Of a stretch of 64,000 nt of DNA, positions 36,301-48,300 are shown in pieces. The position numbers and the translations under genes were made by a program. The first letter of the stretch is position 1; every line of letters starts with the position of its first letter. The stretch is from Membranipora membranacea (lineage: Eukaryota; Bryozoa; Gymnolaemata; Cheilostomatida; Membraniporidae): positions 16,242,001 through 16,306,000 of the forward strand of contig OU612072.1 of NCBI GenBank assembly GCA_914767715.1. Reading direction: 5' to 3'. The notes below the pieces were generated by a model. It saw only the letters and a list, made by a program, of their open reading frames with translations, did no database searches and was not told the DNA's origin.

Positions 36301-39300
36301 CTTCAATTGAAATTTTGTTTAACACAATTACCAAAATATACTCCATTCCATTCCAATTATTAAGCTGAAGAAGTTGTGAAAATTCACAAGCAAAGAAACG
36401 CAAAGCACCAGGCTCACCAGTTGATCATAAGTAAGCACAGCATGCTGTTTGTTATCAGATTCTAGTTTGCCAGCTCTTTTCATTCTAATCTCTCTTTTCT
36501 TCTCGATATCTCCTGTCCTGTCGAGGAATGTATCATCGTCCGAGTCATAGTAGTCATTATCATCCCAGTTACGCACCTTCCTCTTACGAGATTCTAGAAA
36601 ATTCAAGTTTTAGGTCACAAATGCGTGAAGTGCGCCCATATTTTTTCCCCATAATCTTTTACATTATAAGCAAGAAAAACAAACGATATGGAGAAAACAA
36701 ATGCTAGCTCAGTCGCAATGGAACAGTAATGTTGATCTAAGGTAATATGGTATAAATTAACTTTGAGGCCACTAAATGAGACGGGCTGTCAATATTGAAA
36801 ACCAGAAACACTGCCCCCACATATAAGCTCCATGGGTAGTTAGTTGCACTTGCATGTCACATCTTCAATGCAGAGAGAGTTATCCCCTCTAGAGTGGTGT
36901 ACTGGGACAAATGGTATTCAAGCCACGCCCTTATACTCTTGCTCACAGGAAATCCGGCTTCTCTTTATATCGAACACTTGTGGCCACCAATATCTTGAGT
37001 GCCAGTCCGCATGGAATTAGCTAACATAAATGGCATGCAAGCACCAAATCAAGAATGACTTCAGCTACTACTGCAACTACAGTGCAGCACAGGTTCTCTA
37101 TCTAACCAACCCAACAAACTTTCAAACAACTGCAGGTTCACATCGACACTGACACCATCTAGTCACACCGATTAGTCACACCGAGTTACTGACCATGTTT
37201 AGCCTGTCTGAGTTACTGACCATGTTTAGCCTGTCTGAGTTACTGACCATGTTTAGCCTGTCTGAGTTACTTACCATGTTTAGCCTGTCTGAGTTACTGA
37301 CCATGTTTAGCCTGTCTGAGTTACTAACCATATTTAGCCTGTCTGAGTTACTGACCATGTTTAGCCTGTCTGAGTTACTTACCATGTTTAGCCTGTCTGA
37401 CTTACTGACCATGTTTAGCCTGTCTGAGTTACTGACCATGTTTAGCCTGTCTGAGTTACTGACCATGTTTAGCCTGTCTGACTTACTGACCATGTTTAGC
37501 CTGTCTGAGTTACTAACCATATTTAGCCTGTCTGAGTTACTGACCATGTTTAGCCTGTCTGAGTTACTTACCATGTTTAGCCTGTCTGACTTACTGACCA
37601 TGTTTAGCCTGTCTGAGTTACTGACCATGTTTAGCCTGTCTGAGTTACTGACCATGTTTGGCCTGTCTGAATTACTGACCATGTTTAGCCTGTCTGAGTT
37701 ACTAACCATATTTAGCCTGTCTGAGTTACTGACCATGTTTAGCCTGTCTGAGTTACTTACCATGTTTAGCCTGTCTGAGTTACTGACCATGTTTAGCCTG
37801 TCTGAGTTACTGACCATGTTTAGCCTGTCTGAGTTACTGACCATGTTTAGCCTGTCTTAGTTACTTACCATGATTAGCCTGTCTGAGTTACTGACCATGT
37901 TTAGCCTGTCTGAGTTACTGACCATGTTTAGCCTGTCTGAGTTACTAACCATATTTAGCCTGTCTGAGTTACTGACCATGTTTAGCCTGTCTGAGTTACT
38001 TACCATGTTTAGCCTGTCTGAGTTACTGACCATGTTTAGCCTGTCTGAGTTACTGACCATGTTTAGCCTGTCTGAGTTACTGACCATGTTTAGCCTGTCT
38101 TAGTTACTTACCATGATTAGCCTGTCTGAGTTACTGACCATGTTTAGCCTGTCTGAGTTACTGACCATGTTTAGCCTGTCTGACTTACTGACCATGTTTA
38201 GCCTGTCTGAGTTACTGACCATGTTTAGCCTGTCTGAGTTACTTACCATGTTTAGCCTGTCTGAGTTACTGACCATGTTTAGCCTGTCTGAGTTACTGAC
38301 CATGTTTAGCCTGTCTGAGTTACTGACCATGTTTAGCCTGTCTGAGTTACTGACCATGTTTGGCCTGTCTGAGTTACTGACCATGTTTAGCCTGTCTGAG
38401 TTACTTACCATGTTTAGCCTGTCTGACTTACTGACCATGTTTAGCCTGTCTGAGTTACTGACCATGTTTAGCCTGTCTGAGTTACTGACCATGTTTAGCC
38501 TGTCTGACTTACTGACCATGTTTAGCCTGTCTGAGTTACTAACCATATTTAGCCTGTCTGAGTTACTGACCATGTTTAGCCTGTCTGAGTTACTTACCAT
38601 GTTTAGCCTGTCTGACTTACTGACCATGTTTAGCCTGTCTGAGTTACTGACCATGTTTAGCCTGTCTGAGTTACTGACCATGTTTGGCCTGTCTGAATTA
38701 CTGACCATGTTTAGCCTGTCTGAGTTACTAACCATATTTAGCCTGTCTGAGTTACTGACCATGTTTAGCCTGTCTGAGTTACTTACCATGTTTAGCCTGT
38801 CTGAGTTACTGACCATGTTTAGCCTGTCTGAGTTACTGACCATGTTTAGCCTGTCTGAGTTACTGACCATGTTTAGCCTGTCTTAGTTACTTACCATGAT
38901 TAGCCTGTCTGAGTTACTGACCATGTTTAGCCTGTCTGAGTTACTGACCATGTTTAGCCTGTCTGAGTTACTAACCATATTTAGCCTGTCTGAGTTACTG
39001 ACCATGTTTAGCCTGTCTGAGTTACTTACCATGTTTAGCCTGTCTGAGTTACTGACCATGTTTAGCCTGTCTGAGTTACTGACCATGTTTAGCCTGTCTG
39101 AGTTACTGACCATGTTTAGCCTGTCTTAGTTACTTACCATGATTAGCCTGTCTGAGTTACTGACCATGTTTAGCCTGTCTGAGTTACTGACCATGTTTAG
39201 CCTGTCTGACTTACTGACCATGTTTAGCCTGTCTGAGTTACTGACCATGTTTAGCCTGTCTGAGTTACTTACCATGTTTAGCCTGTCTGAGTTACTGACC

Positions 39301-42300
39301 ATGTTTAGCCTGTCTGAGTTACTGACCATGTTTAGCCTGTCTGAGTTACTGACCATGTTTAGCCTGTCTGAGTTACTGACCATGTTTAGCCTGTCTGAGT
39401 TACTGACCATGTTTAGCCTGTCTGAGTTACTGACCATGTTTAGCCTGTCTGAGTTACTAACCATATTTAGCCTGTCTGAGTTACTTACCATGTTTAGCCT
39501 GTCTGAGTTACTGACCATGTTTAGCCTGTCTGAGTTACTTACCATGTTTAGCCTGTCTGAGTTACTGACCATGTTTAGCCTGTCTGAGTTACTGACCATG
39601 TTTAGCCTGTCTGACTTACTGACCATGTTTAGCCTGTCTGAGTTACTTACCATGTTTAGCCTGTCTGAGTTACTGACCATGTTTAGCCTGTCTGAGTTAC
39701 TGACCATGTTTAGCCTGTCTGAGTTACTGACCATGTTTAGCCTGTCTGACTTACTGACCATGTTTAGCCTGTCTGACTTACTGACCATGCTTAGCCTGTC
39801 TGAGTACTCCTTGTCTGTCGAGTAGACGACACGCCTCCAGAGCACATTGTATCACAGCCTCCTTCTTCTTCCCTTGTACAGATACTTCGGCTCTCAGCGG
39901 GTGTCCTGTAGGTGTGTCTACTGGTAATCTACAGGGGAGAGAAACCGGGGGAGATAATTATAAACTAGTGATGAAGCCACTTTGATAAAGTTTGATCCAA
40001 TTTGCCCGAGTTTCTTGTGTTACCATTCCACTTTATTACTGTGTATAAGTAAGGGGATCCCAACAAACTCCGTGATTCGAAGCAATTTTAATTTTGCAAA
40101 TTTACTAAGAAGAAATTTATTCAAACTCTATCAGTTAGAGCCACACATACCAACTGCAAAATCTGCAGTATTTTAGCCTTACATATATAGATTAAGTTTG
40201 ATCCAATTTGCCCGGGTTTCTTGTGCTACTATTCTGCTGGTGAGAGGGAGGCGGTTAAAAGGGGGGACAACTCAAAATGCAGGCGAATTGGATCATACTT
40301 GATCTAGAATAGCCATTACCATCTAGGCCTTTAGATAATCGAAATAACAAACTTGAGAATTCTTGATGCTTTGGATTAAATTTTTTTTAAAAACAATAAT
40401 CACATTGAAACCATCAACAACAGGTTTAAAGATATATTTTACGAGCCTCGATTAAATATTGATCAAAAATGCAGGAGGACAGCTTCAACAAAACGCAACT
40501 TTTGTAGTGTTTGTTCTTTGGAAAATGAGTTGCCAATGTGTATTTCATATGGAGAAGGTGCTCACTTTACCCCTTGTATCTTTAAGCTAAGAAAGGTTGC
40601 TAGTTGGCTATACTTTCTATAGTAAATTGGCATCATAACCAGTGATGAAGCAGCATTTAGAAGTACACCTGGTTGGATGTTAAGATCGGGATGTTTGATA
40701 ACATTCTTACTCTGGGTGTACCCTGCATAAGAACCCAGGATGTAAGATAGAGTAAGATACATTTCATACATCCACTCCGACATCTGATATATACACATAC
40801 GATCATCACGATGGCGAGATGCTACCTTCACTTCTACTGATTTTCAGTAAGTAAGCTCATAATTTGAGGATTTGTTATAATTAGACAGTTGTATTGTGTT
40901 GTTTTCTGTTGTAATGTTTCTTGTTTCTCAGAGTTGGGTTAGATCAAGATTGATCCAATCGCCTGCACTCCAGTTGCTCCCTTCTACTGATCACGCCGCA
41001 GGCAAAGAATTGTCCAATCTCAATGGATTGGTAGTAAATTCTTGATCCCTTTGCCTACGAATCCAGGCAAATGGTCCAAACTTGGTTTAGAGTTTGGCCC
41101 ACAAACCACCCTGTTGACTTCAATATGTTACTATTATCGTATTCCAAGCTGATAGATTTCATTCTTTCAGGCAGCTTTAATGACTTTATTGCTGTGTACA
41201 AGTGAGGGGGGCCACAACAAACTATGCAATATGGAGAGTTTGAATTTTGAAAATTTACTAAGATTCAAATGGGAAGAGGTATACACCCGAGGGTGCTGTG
41301 GGCTGGAACAATCAGCCTTGAAAGCTCCCCCAATGGGAAAGTTATCCAAACTCATCAGTTAAAGCCACATATACTAATTGCAAAATCTGTGGTCTTTTAG
41401 CCTTACACAACGTCAAAATCCTTGTGGAGTTAGAGCTACTCAATGTGTATCAGCATTTATAGTGCTACCACAATCACTGAAATTTGGGAGATCTAGTTTG
41501 CACGCACCTACCAACATATACAGAGTTTTTACACCTAAAGAACCCATTTTTTCTGGAGCAATGTGACAAGGCTCAGTTATTTAATAATGCAGTACTGTGC
41601 TGTGTTGTAACTGTTGTTAATCTTTGAGGTAAGGAAAAATATATTAATTCTTTATCCTTTTCTGTGTCATTTTCAGCAGTGGTAATTTGCGATGAGACAG
41701 CATACAGTATAGAGTGCTACCAGTGCTCATCTACACTACTCACTGCTGACACAGCTGAGGCGAGTAATGACTCAGATGATTGTGTCAGCGGTAACACAAG
41801 GAGACTAAACCTGGAGAGCTGCCCCTCTGCTAGATATAAATCATGTATGACACTATCCTACACACATGATGGAACTGGTAAGGCATAGACTACATCACAT
41901 GACTTGTCACAACGCAATGTTATCTTAGTCTGATGAAAGTATTGACTGTTGTGATAATAGCTTTCATGGTAGCGATAAAGAAAGCTTAGGAAATTGATCT
42001 TGAGCTATTCCACAAACTTCATGAATTTCCATGTGCAACATACATCTGTGTAGCAATATACCTACGTAAAACATGGATATATTCAATAGTAGCAAAATCG
42101 GCTTTTCCTCATTGAAGTAATAACATATGTTGTATCTATGTTGTATCTATTGCAATATATGCACAGGAGTTGTTAAATGTTGTCTTCAAAAGTTAAAAAT
42201 GCTTCTTGAATTTCAAGCTGTTTGTCGGTAACGAAGACTTATTTCAAAACCATCGAGTTGTTCCTATTGGCATTACCACCTTAATACTTAATAGCTAGTT

Positions 42301-45300
42301 ACATCTTTGGCATTATGTGTTTTCGATGGTTTCATACAGAGTTGGTGAGTAGACTGTGTGGTATAATAGATAAAAATGTGACAGAGAGTGGCTGTCGTAT
42401 CGCTGATAATCAAGTCGTTGAGATCTGTGAGTGCTCAGGTAAAGAAATCATGAGGTTGTACCCATTGAGATCTCGCGATACCCACATTAATGTCACCTGG
42501 ACTCCATTGGAGAGCTCAGAATGGTCCGATGAGTCCAGATGTTTCCCCACATAAACACCAGCTTTTTTTAAAGGATCGCGTCAAAAGAAACTCCGACAGG
42601 TCACTTCCATTAAAGCCTTAGTCTTCTAATCATTAGCATGTCCCATTTTATGGCGGATAACAACACAGTAATCGATATTTACCCTTGAACTTTTTCCTTT
42701 TCATTTTGTAGAGAATGCTTGTAACAAAGCTAGTAACAGCCAGAGTAACCCCGAAACACTGTTCTCAGTTCTACTATCCACAGTCATCATCACTTTATCA
42801 AGGGATTAATTCATTGAATTAAGTGCAATGATTGGCTTCTAAAGAACATTTTTCCTGTCATAAATATATGTTTTGTACAAACTAGGGGCAAGGGTGATTA
42901 TTGAACGGAGAGAGCTTTCCTTTGCTTCAACTTGAAGCTAAAATAATAAAAATACGCCGCAAAACAACTACTGATGGACATTCATGGACATTGATGTTCA
43001 TTGATGACAAGCAATCAGACAACTTGATTAGTAGCCGATGTGTTGGCCCTGAACTGATAGGCTGTTGGGTGTGGAAGAGATCCAACAACCAACCAATCAG
43101 AGACAATATATCGGCTGCTTGATAAGTCATACATCTGCTTTTAATGAATAACTAGCCCTGGAAAATGAAGCTTATCTATTGTGTCTATTGTGATGATTAA
43201 CTTCGCTCATGTAAAGTAATAAACCTAGAAAAAAAAGAAAACCTTTCTTCCTGGATTCCTGGAATTATGACCGAGTTCTGACTAAGCATAGATTTTATCT
43301 GTTGGCAGGGACTGATCTATTGATGTTGATAATCTTGTTTTGACCATTGTGGTTTTGTGTAGCCTTGATGTCCAAAATAACAATTGCTGACTTTGTTTAC
43401 TAGATATTCATCAGTATGTACAGATATCTGTATATTCATTGGCAGAATGCCAGAGATCTGAGATCCTGCATTCAGACATCATCTTGATTCCTCTATGATT
43501 GGTGAGATATTTATTGTCCCATTGTCTAAGTAAGGCACACCCAAACATAAATTGAGGAAAATTTGTACCTACTTTTTGTCATAAAGAATTACTTGTTGAC
43601 CAACTTCCAGACCATTAACTTGGACACTAGGAGTACTTCCACATTTATATGGTCAGGCTTGTTTTGACTAATTTAAAACGGTGGTCATGAGACTATATAT
43701 ATGTCTATGAGTGTACCTCAATGAGTCTATTAGTTGTGGCCAAATATTACTACGCATATTTTTAAAACTTTTTAATAGCGTGTTATGTATCCTCGTGTCC
43801 TGTTAATAAGTCAACTCCCAAATAAAACAAGGATCCTCGCCAGTAACAAATGCATTTCCACGTGATTTTTTATATTGTAATGAACTATTTTGGAGAAGTC
43901 TAACAAAAACAGGTTGTGATCTTTTTGCCTAACATGGGTAATCTGCAAATCATCGAAGAGATAGCATCTCTGGAAGCATTTTCTACTGCCAGGCATTTTA
44001 GATTAAGGCTGCTGACCTACAACACCTTATAATGTCTACTGTTAGGCTTTCTGCTTTGCTATATCTGATACTCAATGTAGTATTCATCCATGGCATTGGT
44101 GAGTTATAAGTCTTTGTTTTGCTTTTTTTTTAATTATAAATTATTTATGTTACACACATTGATCAATTTCTATCTATATGGTATATTTCAATCTCATATA
44201 TGTAACTGATAAGGACAGGGTATACCACATCTACCACTGTCTCTTATGATCTTCACAAGTCCAGGGTCAATGCTGTTTGAATAAGATGATTTTTTTAATG
44301 TCAACTTGCCATAAAGGTCAGTTATTCGATTCTCACTCCAATTTAGCAGGCTTGTCACACAGCCACTTTGACAAGGTGGCTGTGTGAAAAGGCTTCAGCA
44401 ATCGAGTAAAACAAGAAGTTTGTTGCATAGGACAAGATTAAATATTGATAATATCGGAAAACCAAAATAGTCACTGATATATCTTCCTATAAAACTGTAC
44501 GAATCTATGGTACTCTCTATTCACACAGTCACTGATGATGGAGGCCAGACACCAGGCGCATTACGGTGCTATGAATGTTCAGGACGGGGAGCTGACAGTG
44601 ACTGCTCAACCCTGAATAACATAGAGTTAGTTAGCTGTGAACCTGATGTCAAGATATGCATGTTGTCCAAGAAGGGAAAGAGCTCTGAGGGCAAGCCAGG
44701 TTTGTCCTCTGACAGTTCATATTCATAAGCCATCCTTAGAAGAGAGCTGTAAACAAGCTTTTGTGACACTGTGCTAAGTGATAGCTTACAATCAGGAAAC
44801 ATCTAAGCTGTGAACTCCCCCCACCTCTCCTCTGGTTCAATTGTTTCATATAGATGTATAAATACAAATACATATATTTATTTATATATTTATGATATAT
44901 GTTCATTTCCTTTTGTAAAGACATCTGTTGTGTTACAGAGTCGATAAGTCGTAGCTGTGGTTCTTGGAGTATGGCTGCGGAGGATAGTTGTAGGGTGAAC
45001 GGACAGGTAACCCGCTGTACATGTACAGGTAAGTGATCGATCACATCTCACATTGAGGGCCAGGAGTAGGGAGGGCTAGTTTGTCAGAAAAAGAATGCTG
45101 GTACGTAATGAAGGTCCTAGATTTAAGTTCAATTGTGGCCAGGGACTTTACTATAAGAGTTGTCCTCCAACCCCTGCAACTATGACCAACTAGGTTAGCA
45201 CAAGATGAAACAAAGTATGTGTAAAAAAACGCCAGGAAATTGATGGCAAATAAAAATGAGAAGCAGCTTCAAACTACCGACCCCTTGACCCGGGGATCAC

Positions 45301-48300
45301 ACTGAGCACAGGATATATCAAAATTCTGTTGCTCCTTTTTTGTAAATAAGATGAATCAGATTTTTCATTCATTTGTTTTGCAGAAAGTGGTTGCAATGAA
45401 AATGCAGTGCTGAAGTTGGTTAAAAATGATGAAAAGGGGAACCCAGCGCCGAGATACACTGTGCCAACCAACACGGCTCCAACTGCAACTCAGAGCATAG
45501 CAGTCTCTGGCCTCTGCCTTGTGTTGGTTATTAAGTGTCCAACCATGTAAACTGCTTAATTCCTAAATATTCTTACCCACAGTTTACCCTAATACCAATA
45601 TACGAAATGCTACTAAAACTTTTCCTTGAACTTAAGTGCAACAAATGGAATTGTAGTAATTTTTCTATGAATGGCTTACTTGTTATCATTTTTTGAATTC
45701 TGAGAAGATTATTTCATCACCTTATTCTGCAAAACCAATTATGTCAGCAATACATGTTTAGAGCAATTTATTTATAAAACGCAAAATTGTGTAGCAGTGT
45801 CAAGCTTGAGTTGATTTGTCAGGCCCCTGAATTATTTTGACACCAGTTCTCATTGTATTATAAATATTAATCTGGACATACTTGTTAATGCTGGAACAGC
45901 AATTGCTTCTGCTGCCATATAAAATAAAAATACATCAATTTTGATGCATAAAGCAGGCCTGGTGTAGTAATCAAGATAAAAATGAGATTTGATCTAGACA
46001 TCGACTGATAAGCCAAACATTGGGAAGTAAAGATTTAATCTCGGAGGATATCGTTTATCGTTTTCTAAATCTTTCACATCCCACATCGCTGGCAGCATTC
46101 AGTGACAGTTTGTGGCTAACTTTTGGCAACAACATGTGGATCAATCCACAGGTGGTTCTTCCTGCATTGTTTTGTGTGCAGCCAGCCCACCCCCTGGGAT
46201 AATAAACAGACCAGATTGTTACTTGGTGTGGTTGAGGTAGTGAGCGAGCAAGGAGTTGGTGTGAGATACCTTCATTCATGAGCCGCATAAAATACACTAG
46301 TTATATTTTCCAAAAGCCTCAAAGATGATGAAGATGTACGCCAGTTTTATGTTCATAGGTAAGTACACGAATCATATACGTTCCGACACATTTCTGTATT
46401 AGGGAGAAGAGAGACCAGTTTCGAATCTGGTTGTGCTGTAAGAGGTTAGATTGATATTTGTATAATTATCAATAGTGTTTGTGATCATTCACTGAGACAT
46501 GTATGTGATGGAAAATCTTAGTATCGATACCAGGTGACCTCAAACTTACATAGTGCAAGTACTGACTTCTTTAATTGATGCTTACTCTTAACCGCTGAGG
46601 GTATATCCGGAGTGTATTGTTACAAAAATCATCCAGCCAGGCAATGCTGTGTTTTGTTCACACGAGAATGAACGGGTTTAAAAGGTTTCTGAGAATTAGG
46701 TTCACCTTCACGCCAGAACTTGTGTTGTTTTGCCGGTGATCCGTTGGTTTCATGGCCTGTTATCCGCTGGTCATGTGGCTTTTGATGGCATATATTGTTT
46801 GAACCATCATCAAACATTGGGACTGATTATACTTTTCAGCATAAAAATAACATGAGGGGAGACAACCAACAGTTCCTCATAAATGCTCTCTATTCAATCA
46901 GGGAGGGTGATTCATTGAACACTCTCTCAGCCAGAGATGTCATCGCCAAACGGGAAGATGGTGTTCCAGAGGCAGCTGACGGCTCTACTGTGAGAGGGTG
47001 CCCGAAGTCAGCGTTTAATTTATGTTCGCTAATTGGGGTCAAGATAAACCTTCTGATGTGCCCATTTGAATTTAAGTCACTGTGTTTAACTTGCATGTTG
47101 TTAGTACGTTGGCGAACATTGAGTAATGTCTACTGCGTGGTTTTGTTGCAGGTTTCAGCTTACCCTATTTATTATCGCTGACCTGTTATCAATGTACGGG
47201 AGGTGCTGGAACGGATTGTATGGATGGTACTGGGATGGATACAGGAGTTTGTGATGCTAACATTACTACCTGCCTCGAGTCGGTCATGGTGAACAGGCAA
47301 ACCGATGAGCCATGTGAGTTTACATTCGGGGTAGGCCTGCCTGCAAACTGAGAGCAACTTAGCACCGAATACAGCGGCCGCGCCCCTATTGCGGTGTTAT
47401 TTCTCAGTCTTCGGACAGAAACAGACTTGGGATTTTAACCCATTTTAACCCAGGGGAGATGATATTTTATTCTTCTTGGCAGAGTGTATGTGTCCAGTCT
47501 ATGGCGAAGCTACACAATTTGCTAACCATGTTTAGGATCTAATATACACTATAAAACATTCCTCTGACCTTCAAATTGAAACTTACTCTAGATGAGTAAT
47601 TACTGGCTAGCAAGCAAAGGGGAAACCTTATTTAAAGTAAAGAGGTTAAGTAAATGGGAGCTACCCATTATTTTCACTATTTTAGGCCTTTGAAGAAAGG
47701 TGAAATTTTACTCATGTGATGACTTCATTATTCCATTGTAGCCATGATCATACGCTCATGTGGCGCATCTATAGAATCCAAAACAGGAGATGATTGTCGA
47801 GATAGCGGAGGGGTAACTATCTGCAAATGTCCAGGTAGGAGGTCAATATTTGGATTTTGTCAGCAATCAGCATTACTGTTTTGTTTGGGTGACCTGTCTG
47901 TGTTAGCGCAAATCATCATATCTACCCATGGTGTTTGCATTTCCTTACAGACTACAGAAAGACCAAAGCAAAATATAGTCTGGCAGCTAGTCCTGCAGTA
48001 GGTATGCAATATCGTTCACACTAAAAAAGTTCATTTATGGGTAAAAATTATGTATAGTGCTTGAAATCGTCCCCCCCCCCCCTCCCCATGATCATCTGTG
48101 AGGTATTAATATTGCATATCTACTATGAGACTAGCTACCAGACTATATATTGCTTGGGTCTATCGGTAGACTTTGAAAATTTGATCAAAATCGATAAGCT
48201 GTGCCCATTTGAAGGTCTCTGAAAACCCAACATCAGATGACTGAACAAGTCTACTAAGTATCAGAATTTAACTTCCAGAACTTGACTTCTAGAAAGTGAC

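Noticed and set aside
37183-39785. CRISPR-like array
   Set aside because: Units are contiguous with no unique spacers, in an intron of an animal gene.
37176-39845. Long repetitive ORFs on both strands within the array
   Set aside because: They follow from a stop-free 27-bp unit divisible by three, lie in an intron and restart at each diagnostic unit; no promoter or splice support.
46795-47181. 128-codon ORF as a gene
   Set aside because: It lies in intron 1 of Ly6 C and reads through the exon 2 acceptor in a frame other than the LU frame.
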